From Corticimicrobacter sp040137905 (GTDB lineage: Bacteria; Pseudomonadota; Gammaproteobacteria; Burkholderiales; Burkholderiaceae_B): a DNA stretch of 64,000 nt. The notes beneath the pieces were generated by a model. That model had not been told where the DNA came from and ran no database searches. It saw only the letters and a program-made list of their open reading frames with translations. A program made the position numbers and the translations under genes. The DNA is taken from contig NZ_JBEFDG010000030.1 of assembly GCF_040137905.1 (NCBI RefSeq), positions 1-64,000 on the forward strand. The letters are read 5' to 3'. Positions 42,671-51,505 of the stretch are shown in pieces; the stretch's first letter is position 1; each line of letters starts with the position of its first letter.

Positions 42671-44803
42671 ATGTCCATGGAGCAGAAGGCGCAGGGCGCG
42701 CAGGCATCCGACATGTCCGGCGCGAGTACCAAACCCGTTGATGCGGCCAGTGAGGTTACGGCCTTGCGTGCCGAGATCGGGCGGCATGATTACCAGTACC
42801 ATACGCTCGATGATCCGTTGATTGCCGACGCCGATTATGATCGGCTGATGCAGCGTCTGCGTGATCTCGAGGGCGCGCATCCCGAGCTGATCGTGCCCGA
42901 TTCGCCTACGCAGCGTGTGGGGGCTGCACCGCTGGATGGTTTTGCCAGCGTCGAACATCGGCTGCCCATGCTGTCGCTCAACAATGCCTTCAGCGAAGAA
43001 GACGTTGCCGCATTCGACAAGCGCATGAGCGATACGGTGCGCGAGGCCGGCAAGTTGCCGGAAAATGGCCTGCTGGACTATTTCTGCGAGCAGAAGCTCG
43101 ATGGCCTGGCGGTCAGTCTGCGCTACGAGCGGGGGCTGCTGGTGCAGGCCGCAACGCGCGGAGACGGCCAGACAGGCGAGGACATCACGCATAATATTCG
43201 CACCATCAAGGTAATCCCGCTACGCCTGCAGGGCGATGCCGGCAAGGTGCCGGATGTGCTGGAAGTTCGCGGTGAGGTGCTGATGTTCCGCAAGGATTTT
43301 GAGCGGCTCAATGCCGATCAGGCAACGCGGCGTGAAAAACAGTTCGTCAATCCACGCAATGCGGCCGCCGGCAGTCTGCGGCAGCTCGACCCAAAGATCA
43401 CGGAGCAGCGCCGTCTGCGCTTCTTTGCCTATGGCTGGGGCGAGGTATTGCCCGAAAGCGCCTTGCCAGTCACGCATGCAGGGGTACTCGACTGGCTGCA
43501 TGACCTGGGTTTGCCGGTCAACCGGCTGCGCAACCGTCTGGTACAGGGCCTGCCTGGCCTGCTGACCTATTATGCCGAGACGGGACAGGCACGCACGACC
43601 TTGCCCTACGATATCGACGGTGTGGTCTACAAGGTCAATGATCTGGCCTTGCAGCGTATGCTGGGCTATGTGGCGCGTGCGCCGCGCTTTGCCCTGGCAC
43701 ACAAGTTTCCAGCCGAGGAGGCGACGACCGAACTGCTGGGCATCGAGGTCCAGGTGGGGCGTACTGGTGCCCTGACGCCTGTGGCCCGGCTCAAGCCGGT
43801 GTTCGTGGGTGGGGTGACTGTCACCAACGCTACGCTGCACAACGAAGATGAAATCCTGCGCAAGGATGTGCGCATCGGCGATACCGTCATCGTCCGTCGC
43901 GCCGGCGATGTCATTCCCGAGGTCGTGGCCCCTGTTCTGGCGCTGCGCCCGGAGACTGCTGCGGCCTGGCGCATGAGCGAGGCATGTCCGGTCTGCCCGG
44001 TGTGTGGTTCGGCCATCGAGCGGCTCGAAGGCGAGGCCATTGCGCGTTGTACCGGCGGTCTGATCTGCGGTGCGCAGCGCAAGCAGATGCTCTGGCATGC
44101 GGCCAGCCGCAAGGCACTCAATATTGATGGGCTGGGCGACAAGCTGGTAGAGCAACTGGTCGATGAAGGCCGGGTCCACAGCCTGGTCGATCTGTTCACG
44201 CTCAAGGCCGAGGAACTGGCCGCTTATGAGCGCATGGGCCGCAAGTCGGCCACCAATCTCGTCGAGGCCATCGAAGCCGCGCGCAAGCCGGTACTGAGCC
44301 GTCTGCTGTTTGCGCTGGGTATCCGCCATGTGGGCGAGACGACGGCCCGTGATCTGGCGCAGGCTTTCGGCCCGGCGGCCGGGCGCACGCCCGAGGCGGC
44401 CATCCAGGCCATCATGGCGGCCAGCGAAGAGGACCTGACCCGGGTGCCGGATGTCGGCCCGGTGGTGGCGGCTTCGATTCGCCACTTCTTTGCCGAGCCG
44501 CACAATCGTGAGGTGATTGCCGGCCTGATGTCGGCCGGTGTCGAGCCGCAGCTTGACGAGGCACCCGCCAGTCTGGGTCTGGCCGGCAAGACATTCGTGC
44601 TGACCGGCACGCTGCCGGTCTGGTCGCGGGAAGAGGCGGCACGTCATATCGTGGCAGCAGGGGGCAAGGTCAGCGGCTCGGTATCGCGCAAGACCAGCTA
44701 TGTGGTGGCGGGCGAAGAGGCCGGCAGCAAGCTGGAAAAAGCCCGCGAGCTGGGTGTGCCCGTGCTGGATGAGGATGGATTGAAGGCGTTGCTGGGCGAT
44801 TAA
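42671..44803 (+). CDS. ligA: NAD-dependent DNA ligase
   Basis: A 710-residue NAD+-dependent ligase joining Okazaki fragments. The nucleotidyltransferase domain has the adenylation lysine at about K142 in the K-L-D-G motif. Then come the OB-fold, a four-Cys zinc finger (CPVCG ... C-T-G-G-L-I-C), the helix-hairpin-helix region and a C-terminal BRCT domain (about 630-708). A downstream ATG at M15 (M-S-G-A-S-T) is a possible shorter start. It ends the smc-zipA-ligA operon. Confidence 0.96.
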   Translation: MSMEQKAQGAQASDMSGASTKPVDAASEVTALRAEIGRHDYQYHTLDDPLIADADYDRLMQRLRDLEGAHPELIVPDSPTQRVGAAPLDGFASVEHRLPMLSLNNAFSEEDVAAFDKRMSDTVREAGKLPENGLLDYFCEQKLDGLAVSLRYERGLLVQAATRGDGQTGEDITHNIRTIKVIPLRLQGDAGKVPDVLEVRGEVLMFRKDFERLNADQATRREKQFVNPRNAAAGSLRQLDPKITEQRRLRFFAYGWGEVLPESALPVTHAGVLDWLHDLGLPVNRLRNRLVQGLPGLLTYYAETGQARTTLPYDIDGVVYKVNDLALQRMLGYVARAPRFALAHKFPAEEATTELLGIEVQVGRTGALTPVARLKPVFVGGVTVTNATLHNEDEILRKDVRIGDTVIVRRAGDVIPEVVAPVLALRPETAAAWRMSEACPVCPVCGSAIERLEGEAIARCTGGLICGAQRKQMLWHAASRKALNIDGLGDKLVEQLVDEGRVHSLVDLFTLKAEELAAYERMGRKSATNLVEAIEAARKPVLSRLLFALGIRHVGETTARDLAQAFGPAAGRTPEAAIQAIMAASEEDLTRVPDVGPVVAASIRHFFAEPHNREVIAGLMSAGVEPQLDEAPASLGLAGKTFVLTGTLPVWSREEAARHIVAAGGKVSGSVSRKTSYVVAGEEAGSKLEKARELGVPVLDEDGLKALLGD

Positions 44804-45141
44804 TAGACCAGGGGCTTGCGACTCAAAGTGCAACGATGGGCAAAGTGCGCAGGTGACCCTCGATGGCTTCGCGCACTTCGCGACTCATGGGCAGGTATGC
44901 TTTTTCCTTGGCCCAGCGCCTGAAGCAACAAGAACTCCCTGTCTGGATGGATACCTGTTTTTTCTGCAAGATATCTTCTCAGGTGCCCTTCGGGCAACAA
45001 GTTGGAAAAAAATGGCATCAGCCGGCTGCGATAAGCCCTGACGTCGGTCAGCAACTCACCGAAGCTATCCTTGAAGCCCAGGCTGAGCGTGGGGCGTTTC
45101 GGAGTCTGGACGTAGGCTGTTCTGGAAAATTGTGTTGTCAG
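44800..45141 (-). pseudogene. HipA-type toxin remnant
   Basis: On the minus strand, codons from about 45120 to 44908 read the HipA N-terminal domain: PTLSLGF, then RLMPFFSNLLPEGHLRRYLA, and REFLLLQALGQ. No start codon at the proper N-terminus is present, and the kinase middle is absent. After LGQ the frame runs into unrelated sequence. A one-base shift instead gives EVREAIEGHLRTLPIVAL and a stop, which could be the C-terminal end, implying a large internal deletion. No hipB partner is next to it. Confidence 0.6.
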
Positions 45142-45173
45142 TCAGTACGAGATTGTCCGTCGGAGCGATCGCT

Positions 45174-45884
45174 TCAAACTCCCATCACGCGCTCGAGCGC
45201 ATGGCGATTCTGCTGCACCCCAGAGGCCGCTACGCAGTCGGTGATGACACCATGTTCCATCAGATAGAAGAAATCCGAGACGGGTTCGACGAAGTCGAAG
45301 TTCTGCTCGGCCAGCAAGATGGTATAGCCACGCGCCTTGAGTTCGTGCAGCATGCGCCCCAGGGTCTCGACGATGACGGGGGCCAGCCCTTCGGAGATTT
45401 CGTCCAGCAGCAGCAGGTGAGCACCTGTGCGCAGGATGCGGGCGATGGCCAGCATCTGCTGTTCGCCGCCTGACAGGCGATTGCCCGGTGTGTCGCGCCG
45501 GGCCGCCAGGTTGGGAAACAGGGAATAGATTTCGGCCAGGGACATGCTGCCACCCGCCACCTGGTCGACTGCGGGTGGCAACAGAAGGTTTTCCTCGCAG
45601 GTCAGGCTGCCGAAAATGCCGCGTTCTTCGGGGCAGTAGCCGACGCCCATGTGGGCGATCTTGTAGGTAGGCAACTGGATGATTTCACGTCCATGGATGC
45701 GGACCGATCCGCTGCGCCGACTGGTCATGCCCAGGATGGCGCGCAAGGTGGTGGAGCGTCCGGCACCGTTGCGTCCAAGCAACGTCACGACGGAGCCGGT
45801 GGGTACGTTGAACGACACATCGCGCAGGATGTGGGTAGCGCCGTACCAGGCATTGAGCGCATTGATCTCGAGGGCGGGACTCAC
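45174..45884 (-). CDS. LivF-like ABC transporter ATPase with arginine in Walker A
   Basis: A 236-residue ATPase of the LivF (branched-chain amino acid/urea-type) family. Q-loop region, signature LSGGEQQM and Walker B LLLLDEISEGLAP are intact. The Walker A reads GRNGAGRSTT, with Arg in place of the usual catalytic Lys; the codon is CGC, clear in the sequence. I recall this substitution in some Burkholderiales LivF proteins, so it may be a subfamily trait rather than inactivation. It starts at GTG with AAGGA 8 bases before it. No partner permease or LivG is adjacent. Confidence 0.78.
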   Translation of the reverse strand: MSPALEINALNAWYGATHILRDVSFNVPTGSVVTLLGRNGAGRSTTLRAILGMTSRRSGSVRIHGREIIQLPTYKIAHMGVGYCPEERGIFGSLTCEENLLLPPAVDQVAGGSMSLAEIYSLFPNLAARRDTPGNRLSGGEQQMLAIARILRTGAHLLLLDEISEGLAPVIVETLGRMLHELKARGYTILLAEQNFDFVEPVSDFFYLMEHGVITDCVAASGVQQNRHALERVMGV

Positions 45885-46000
45885 GCCGAGGGTCCTTGTG
45901 GTTGGGGTGGCATGCTGGATGCGATTGTTCGATGCACTGCAACATCATTATGGGGGATGCTGCAGCGATAGATCATTATGGATTTCCCCCATGTTCAGAT

Positions 46001-46035
46001 AAAAAAACCACGCGCACCTTGATGGTGCGCGTGGT
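46001..46035 (-). terminator. Rho-independent terminator after the PpiC gene
   Basis: Read on the minus strand, a perfect 12-base-pair stem (46007-46018 with 46024-46035, 5-base loop) is followed by seven T residues. It lies about 54 bases past the prolyl isomerase stop and closes the msrB-yciB-bolA-ppiC transcript. Confidence 0.85.
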
Positions 46036-46088
46036 GGGTAATTTTGTCCTGGCTGCCGCTGATGCAGGCAACCAGATTGCTGTCGGCC

Positions 46089-46865
46089 TTACTGAATACG
46101 GGCCTTTTCGCGCAGTTCCTGCTGATAGGCGCTCAGTTGCTGCTGGCGCAGCATTTCCTCGATCTGGGGCTTGACCTGCTCCAGGGCGGGGAATTCGATG
46201 GGGCGGGTATCTTCGACCTGGATCACGTGCCAGCCGAACTGGGTCTGGACCGGCTTGTCGGCCAGATCGCCTTTCTTCAGGGATGTGACTGCGTCGGCAA
46301 ACGGCTGGACGTAGTTGCTGGCTGCAGACCAGCCCAGTTCGCCACCACGTTCGGCGCTGCCGGGGTCTTTGGAGTGTTCCTTGGCCAGATCGGCAAACTT
46401 GGAGCCATCGCGCTTGATCTGGGCCAGGATGTCCTGGGCAGTTTTCTCGTCCTCGACCAGAATATGGCGCACCTGGTATTCGGAACGGTCGCCCTGGGCC
46501 TGCTTGACCTTGTCGTATTCGGCCTGGATCTTTTCGTCGCTGATGGCGTGCTTTTCGAGATAGTCGCTCATGAGCGCACGGACCAGGATACCCTGGCGTG
46601 CCAGCTCGAGCTCGGTCTCGACATCGGCGCTCTTGTTCAGGCCAGCCTTTTCGGCTTCCTGGACAAAGACCAGGCGGTTGATCATTTCGTCCTTGACCTG
46701 GTTGCGCAACTCGGGAGAATCGGCTGCGCCCTGGCTGACCAGCAGCGAGATGAACTGGTCGAAACTTTTCTGGGTGATGGGCTTGCCGTTGACCGTGGCG
46801 ACGTTCTGGGCGTAGGCGGGCACTGCGATGGCGCAGGCGGCAGCCATAAGGGCGATGCGTTTCAT
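46089..46865 (-). CDS. Periplasmic parvulin-type peptidyl-prolyl isomerase
   Basis: A 258-residue exported PpiC-family folding catalyst. A signal peptide (about 1-19, ending AYA-Q) is followed by a SurA-N-like helical region. The parvulin domain spans about 132-225 with Y-Q-V-RHILVE, F-A-D-LAKEHSKDPGSA-x-x-GGELGW, and TQFGWHVIQV. It resembles PrsA/PpiD-like Burkholderiales proteins. It is the last gene of the msrB-yciB-bolA operon and has a strong terminator downstream. Confidence 0.9.
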   Translation of the reverse strand: MKRIALMAAACAIAVPAYAQNVATVNGKPITQKSFDQFISLLVSQGAADSPELRNQVKDEMINRLVFVQEAEKAGLNKSADVETELELARQGILVRALMSDYLEKHAISDEKIQAEYDKVKQAQGDRSEYQVRHILVEDEKTAQDILAQIKRDGSKFADLAKEHSKDPGSAERGGELGWSAASNYVQPFADAVTSLKKGDLADKPVQTQFGWHVIQVEDTRPIEFPALEQVKPQIEEMLRQQQLSAYQQELREKARIQ

Positions 46866-46883
46866 AGGTATGGGATGTCCTAG

Positions 46884-47174
46884 TTAAGGTACCTGGGTTT
46901 CCAGAACCAGCGCGTGAATCGGAAAGGGAATCAGATCCTGCAGCGCATCATACACCAGACGCTGGCGGGCTACGCGGCTCAGACCGTCAAAGCGCGGGCT
47001 GGTGATGCGCAGCCGAAAGTGGCTGGCACCGCCGCGACTGCCGGCATGGCCGGCGTGCTGGTGTGACTGGTCCTCGATCTCGAGGTCGGTAGGTTGCAGG
47101 ATGACCAGCCGGTCGCGCAGCAGGGCGGCGCGTTCGGCAGAAACATCAGGAGAGAGCGGTGAAGGTTGTGTCAT
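46884..47174 (-). CDS. BolA family protein
   Basis: A 96-residue BolA-fold protein, expected to act with monothiol glutaredoxins in Fe-S trafficking. The invariant H in SHFRLRI, and V-x-R-x-R-L-V-Y in the helix that follows, identify the family. ATG 47174, with AAGGA 8 bases upstream and 1 base after the yciB stop, is preferred over ATG 47183. Position between yciB and a PpiC gene is typical of the order. Confidence 0.88.
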   Translation of the reverse strand: MTQPSPLSPDVSAERAALLRDRLVILQPTDLEIEDQSHQHAGHAGSRGGASHFRLRITSPRFDGLSRVARQRLVYDALQDLIPFPIHALVLETQVP

Positions 47175-47175
47175 G

Positions 47176-47775
47176 TCAGTCATCCTTGCTGTCAGACCGG
47201 GGATTGCTGCCGGAGTTCCCCGCCTCGGCATTCTGCCCGGCGGGAGTCATGTGGCGTGCCAGCCAGAGGGACTGGATGATCACAAAGATGATCAGCAGCA
47301 CGGTCAGGCCGAATACCTTGAAGTTGACCCACTGGGATTCGGTGAATCGGCCGGAGAAGGCGACGTACAGGTTGAGCGCGCCCGCGATCAGGAAGAATAC
47401 GGCCCAGCTCAGGTTGAACCGGCTCCAGGCAGGCGCTGGCATGTCGACCTTGGCACCCAGCATCTTCTGCATGAGGTTGCGACCGAACAGCAATTGCGCC
47501 CCCAGCAGGATGGCACCGAACAGCCAGTACAGCACGGTGGGCTTCCAGCGGATGAAGGCGTCGTCGTGCAGGATCAGGGTGGCACCGCCGAAGAAGACAA
47601 TGACGCCCAGGTTGATCCAGTGGGTAGCCTCGATCGGCAGGCTGCGCAGCTTGAGCCAGGCGATCTGCAGCACGGCGGCTGCCATGGCCACGCCGGTGGC
47701 AGTGTAGATATCGGCAAACCGGTAGGCGACAAAGAACAGGATCAGCGGAAACAGGTCGAACAGGAATTTTTTCAT
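47176..47775 (-). CDS. yciB: Septation protein A (YciB)
   Basis: A 199-residue inner-membrane protein with about five hydrophobic helices and the family start K-K-F-L-F-D-L-FPLILFF. YciB/IspA affects septum formation and envelope integrity. The C-terminal tail is hydrophilic. It overlaps msrB by 4 bases (ATGA) and is followed by bolA after 1 base, so the three are translationally linked. Confidence 0.92.
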   Translation of the reverse strand: MKKFLFDLFPLILFFVAYRFADIYTATGVAMAAAVLQIAWLKLRSLPIEATHWINLGVIVFFGGATLILHDDAFIRWKPTVLYWLFGAILLGAQLLFGRNLMQKMLGAKVDMPAPAWSRFNLSWAVFFLIAGALNLYVAFSGRFTESQWVNFKVFGLTVLLIIFVIIQSLWLARHMTPAGQNAEAGNSGSNPRSDSKDD

Positions 47776-48167
47776 CGTATGGGTTCGAAGGTCAGGGCCA
47801 GTGAGTTGATGCAGTAGCGCAGCCCGGTGGGTGGCGGACCGTCGGGAAAGACATGGCCGAGGTGGGCGTCACACACGTTGCATAGTACTTCGGTCCGGAT
47901 CATGCCGTGCGAGGTGTCGCGCTCCTCGCGCACATTGGCCGGGTCGATGGCTTCGAAATAGCTGGGCCAGCCACAGCCGGCATCGAATTTGGTGTCGGAG
48001 GCAAACAGCGCCGTGCCACAGCAGACACACCGGTAGATGCCGGTGGCCGTCGTGTTCAGGTAGCGGCCCGAGAATGGACGTTCGGTGGCTTTGCGGCGGG
48101 TGACGGCATATTCGTCGGGGTCGAGGCGGGCGCGCCATTCTTCATCCGGGAGAGTGAGCTTTTCCAT
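47772..48167 (-). CDS. msrB: Peptide-methionine (R)-S-oxide reductase
   Basis: A 131-residue repair enzyme reducing methionine-R-sulfoxide in proteins. Two CxxC zinc pairs are visible (C-V-C-C-G and C-N-V-C-D), as is the GCGWPSY motif. The catalytic Cys lies in LRYCINS near the C-terminus. The start at 48167 gives the normal length; the frame is open much further upstream but overlaps the divergent bioM region. It leads the msrB-yciB-bolA-ppiC operon. Confidence 0.93.
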   Translation of the reverse strand: MEKLTLPDEEWRARLDPDEYAVTRRKATERPFSGRYLNTTATGIYRCVCCGTALFASDTKFDAGCGWPSYFEAIDPANVREERDTSHGMIRTEVLCNVCDAHLGHVFPDGPPPTGLRYCINSLALTFEPIR

Positions 48168-48227
48168 ATGAGTGATCCGTTGCTGGCAGGGCGTGAGCGG
48201 GATGGGTTGATGGCATAATTCTGCCTC

Positions 48228-48926
48228 ATGTTGATCGAGTTTGAACAGGCCGGTGTCGAAGCGGCCGGAAGGCCCATCCTGCAGCAGATCTCGCTGCGGC
48301 TGGCCGAGTCGCGCGTAGGCGTGGTCGGACTCAATGGGGCCGGCAAGAGTACGCTGGCTCGCCTGGTCAATGGATTGGTGCTGCCGACGACGGGTTCGGT
48401 GCGGGTCGATGGGCTCGATACCCGCAGCCAGGCAGGTGCCGTGCGCCGCAGGGTTGGTTTCATGTTCCAGAATCCAGCCGACCAGATCGTGTTTCCCATC
48501 GTGCGCGAAGATATGGCTTTCGGCCTGCAGCGGCTGGGGCTGACGCGTGCCGAACAGGCGCAGCGCATTGATGCACAGCTTGCGGCACTGGGGCTGTCTG
48601 CACTGGCCGAACGACCTGCGCATGCGCTCTCGGGTGGCGAGCAGCAGATGGCTGCCCTGGCGGCCGTGCTGGTCTGCGCGCCCGAGGCCATTGTGTTTGA
48701 TGAGCCGACCAATCAACTCGACTTGCTCAACAGGGAACGGCTGCGTGCGGTATTGAAGACACTGCCGCAGCAATTGCTGGTGCTGACCCATGACTTGCCG
48801 CTGCTGGATGATTTCGACCGGGTGCTGGTGATGGAGCACGGCAAGGTGGTGGCCGATGATGCGCCGGCAGCGGCACTGGACTGGTATCGTCGCCGCTGTG
48901 CGACGCTGGGTGGTGCGCCATGCTGA
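48228..48926 (+). CDS. bioM: Biotin ECF transporter ATPase BioM
   Basis: A 232-residue ABC ATPase of an energy-coupling-factor importer. Walker A GLNGAGKST, signature LSGGEQQM and Walker B A-I-V-F-D-E-PTNQLD are intact. It overlaps bioN by 7 bases and is followed by bioY, giving the complete BioMNY set. It lies divergent from msrB with a 60-base gap. Confidence 0.9.
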   Translation: MLIEFEQAGVEAAGRPILQQISLRLAESRVGVVGLNGAGKSTLARLVNGLVLPTTGSVRVDGLDTRSQAGAVRRRVGFMFQNPADQIVFPIVREDMAFGLQRLGLTRAEQAQRIDAQLAALGLSALAERPAHALSGGEQQMAALAAVLVCAPEAIVFDEPTNQLDLLNRERLRAVLKTLPQQLLVLTHDLPLLDDFDRVLVMEHGKVVADDAPAAALDWYRRRCATLGGAPC

Positions 48927-49510
48927 TCGAATATCACGTCGGACGTGATGCCGTCCTGCAGCGCTTGCCGGCGGGCCTCAAGCTGCTGGTGATGTGCGCG
49001 GCGGGGGCCGGGCTTTTCTTCGTGACGGCACTGCCCTGGCTGGCGGCTGCCGTGTTGCTGGCCTGGGGGCTAGCCTGCTGGGCAGCCGGTCATCTGCGGT
49101 TTCTGTGGCGGCCCCTGTGGCGCATGTTGCCGGTGATCGTTCTGCTGGGGCTTTTTACCGGCTGGGCCCAGGGGCCGATGGCCGGTTGGGCCGCCTCGCT
49201 GCGGATACTGGCCCTGTTCGGGCTGGGGCTGGCACTGATGCTGTCTACGCGCAGCGGGGATCTGCTGGTCACGCTCGAGCGCGCCCTGATGCCGCTGCAG
49301 CGACTGCGGCTGCTCGATGCCTCGCGTGTGGCGTTGGCCTGTGCTCTGGTATTGCGTTTCGTGCCGGAGATTGCCCGTGCCTGGCAGGAAATAGGAGAGG
49401 CTCAGGCAGCAAGGGGCGGCGGCAATGTGCTGCAGCGCATCGAACCGCTGCTGGCCCGCATGCTGCGGCAGGCCGAGGCGATTGCTCAGGCTGTGGATGC
49501 GCGGCGCTGA
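48920..49510 (+). CDS. bioN: Biotin ECF transporter transmembrane protein BioN
   Basis: A 196-residue CbiQ-type T component with four to five hydrophobic segments. It couples the ATPase to the substrate-binding S component; the C-terminal cytoplasmic region has the Ala-Arg-Gly pattern (E-A-Q-A-A-R-G-G-G) of the coupling helices. The start at 48920 overlaps bioM, so translation is coupled. Confidence 0.88.
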   Translation: MLIEYHVGRDAVLQRLPAGLKLLVMCAAGAGLFFVTALPWLAAAVLLAWGLACWAAGHLRFLWRPLWRMLPVIVLLGLFTGWAQGPMAGWAASLRILALFGLGLALMLSTRSGDLLVTLERALMPLQRLRLLDASRVALACALVLRFVPEIARAWQEIGEAQAARGGGNVLQRIEPLLARMLRQAEAIAQAVDARR

Positions 49511-49582
49511 AATGTGGCAGGCGAGTGTGATGAGCAGAGTTTCTGAAAATCCGGATATGACAAATAGACAAAGGAGTCTTCC

Positions 49583-50146
49583 ATGAAAACGCGCGATATC
49601 GTTCTGGTTGCCCTGTTTGCCGCGCTGTGCGTGGTACTCAGCCTAGTGCCGCCGGTGCCCGTGCCATTGATCCCGGTGCCGGTGACCCTGCAGACACTGG
49701 GGATCATGCTGGCAGGGCTGATGCTCGGGCCCTGGCGTGGCCTGCTGGCCGTGACGCTGTATGTATTGCTGGCCGTGGTGGGCCTGCCGGTCCTGCCGGG
49801 TGGGCGTGGCGGCATGGGGGTCCTGATGGGGCCAACAGGAGGCTTTCTGCTGGGCATGCTGCCCGGTGCGCTCGTGACCGGCTGGCTGGCGCAACGTTTG
49901 CCTGCCTCCGGCGCGGCCTGGCGTGCGCTGGGTGGGCAGGCGGTCGCCAGCCTGCTGGGCGGCGTGGTGGTGGTCTATGCGCTGGGTGCGCCCTGGCTGG
50001 CGCTGGTAACCGGCATGGATCTGAGCAAGGCGATAGCAGCCGTGCTGGTCTTCATTCCGGGCGATATCGTCAAGTGCGTGCTGGCCGCGCTGGCTGCCGT
50101 GCGCGTGCGGCGGTTCTGGTCGGCTGATGCGGCGCACGGTATCTGA
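49583..50146 (+). CDS. bioY: Biotin transporter BioY
   Basis: A 187-residue substrate-binding membrane subunit of the biotin ECF importer. The BioY signature L-G-P-W-R-G-L-L-A-V-T-L-Y and the G-P-T-GG-F-L-L-G motif are present, together with about six helices. GGAG lies a few bases before the ATG. It closes the bioMNY operon with a 72-base gap after bioN. Confidence 0.93.
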   Translation: MKTRDIVLVALFAALCVVLSLVPPVPVPLIPVPVTLQTLGIMLAGLMLGPWRGLLAVTLYVLLAVVGLPVLPGGRGGMGVLMGPTGGFLLGMLPGALVTGWLAQRLPASGAAWRALGGQAVASLLGGVVVVYALGAPWLALVTGMDLSKAIAAVLVFIPGDIVKCVLAALAAVRVRRFWSADAAHGI

Positions 50147-50234
50147 GCACATTTTGAATACAATACGCTGTTTGGCTTTTATAAGAGAGCTGTTTCATTT
50201 CCGGATCGGGAGAGCAAGAATGAGGGGACACAAT

Positions 50235-51374
50235 ATGGTTCGCACGATGCTGGCCACTGCGCTGGTACTCTGTGCAGGCTGGGCGCAGGCACAGGTCAAG
50301 GTAGGCGTGACGGTATCGAGTACCGGTCCGGCCGCATCGCTGGGCATTCCCGAGCGCAATACCGTGGCGTTGCTGCCGACCGAGATCGCCGGCCAGAAGA
50401 TCGAGTACATCGTGCTGGACGACGCCACCGATACCACCCAGGCAGTCCGTAATGCCCGCAAGCTGATCTCCGAGGACAAGGTCGATGTGATCATCGGTAC
50501 CACCGCCACGCCAGGTACGCTGGCGATGCTGGACGTGGTGGCCGAGGCCAAGGTGCCGCTCATCAGCGTGGCGGCCAATGCCCGTATCATCGAACCCATG
50601 GATGACAAGCGCCGCTGGGCTTTCAAGACGACACAGAACGATATTCTCATGGCCGAGGCGCTGGCAGAATCGATGGCGTCGAACAATGTCAAGACACTGG
50701 GCTTCATCGGTTTTTCCGATGCCTATGGCGATGGCTGGCTTGACGAGATGAAGCGCGCCGCCGAGGCCAAGGGCATCCGCATCGTGGCGACCGAACGCTA
50801 TGCCCGTCCCGATACCAGCGTCACCGGTCAGGTGCTCAAGCTGATTGCTGCCCGTCCCGATGCCGTGCTGGTGGCCGGTGCCGGTACGCCTGCCGCATTG
50901 CCGCAGAAGGAACTCAAGGCACGCAACTATGGCGGCCTGATCTACCAGACCCACGGTGTGGCCAACAACGATTTCCTGCGCGTCGTCGGTGCCGATGGCG
51001 AAGGCACGCTGCTGCCGGTCGGCCCGTTGGTGGTTGCGGCGCAATTGCCTGATGATCACCCAGGCAAGGCGATTGCGCTGGAATACACCCAGGCCTATGA
51101 AAACATGTATGGTGCCGGTTCGGTATCGGCCTTCGGTGGTCATCTGTGGGATGCCGGCGTGCTGATCCAGGCTGCGTTGCCCGAGGCGCTCAAGGCTGGC
51201 GAGCCGGGTACCGAAGCCTTCCGCGTGGCGCTGCGCGATGCCATCGAAGGGTTGCAGGAAGTCGCTGGCGTGCATGGCGTCTTCAGCATGTCGCCGACCG
51301 ATCATTCCGGACTCGACAATCGCGCTCGCGTCATGGCGAAGATCGAGAATGGCAAGTGGGTCTACCTGCCCTGA
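50235..51374 (+). CDS. livK: Branched-chain amino acid-type ABC transporter substrate-binding protein
   Basis: A 379-residue periplasmic binding protein. The signal peptide is M-V-R-T-M-L-A-T-A-L-V-L-C-A-G-W-A-Q-A, cut before Q. The mature part follows the Leu/Ile/Val-binding pattern, with VKVGVTVSSTGPAASLG, D-D-A-T-D-T-T, and V-I-I-G-T-T-A-T-PG. GAGGGG stands 7 bases before ATG 50235; an upstream ATG at 50220 (GGGAGAG before it) would add five residues and is equally possible. It leads a livKH-(MG)-F operon. The true ligand may be an aromatic or other amino acid. Confidence 0.88.
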   Translation: MVRTMLATALVLCAGWAQAQVKVGVTVSSTGPAASLGIPERNTVALLPTEIAGQKIEYIVLDDATDTTQAVRNARKLISEDKVDVIIGTTATPGTLAMLDVVAEAKVPLISVAANARIIEPMDDKRRWAFKTTQNDILMAEALAESMASNNVKTLGFIGFSDAYGDGWLDEMKRAAEAKGIRIVATERYARPDTSVTGQVLKLIAARPDAVLVAGAGTPAALPQKELKARNYGGLIYQTHGVANNDFLRVVGADGEGTLLPVGPLVVAAQLPDDHPGKAIALEYTQAYENMYGAGSVSAFGGHLWDAGVLIQAALPEALKAGEPGTEAFRVALRDAIEGLQEVAGVHGVFSMSPTDHSGLDNRARVMAKIENGKWVYLP

Positions 51375-51411
51375 TCGGCTGATACCGCACAGGCAACAGA
51401 TATAAATTGGA

Positions 51412-51491
51412 TTCCCGCGCCGCCCGCAGGGCGGCCGGGAAGACCGAACGAAAAGCCCGGGTCAGACTGCCGCAGGCAGCGCCCAGGGCTT
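51412..51491 (+). promoter_or_regulatory. Tandem mRNA hairpins between livK and livH
   Basis: The first hairpin is TTCCCG plus GCCGCCC (51412-51425) pairing with GGGCGGC plus CGGGAA (51429-51441), with a GCA loop and one bulged C. The second is AAGCCC/GGGCTT (51453-51458 with 51486-51491) enclosing CTGCC/GGCAG (51467-51471 with 51475-51479). No T-run follows, so neither is a classical terminator. Such hairpins commonly protect the binding-protein mRNA and lower permease expression, which would fit livK being needed in excess. Function is inferred. Confidence 0.55.
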
Positions 51492-51505
51492 CGACAGGAA
51501 TTTGA

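Noticed and set aside
45885..46000. Possible LivG C-terminus upstream of the orphan LivF
   Set aside because: A frame ending in TGA overlaps the GTG start, but its residues show no ABC ATPase features.
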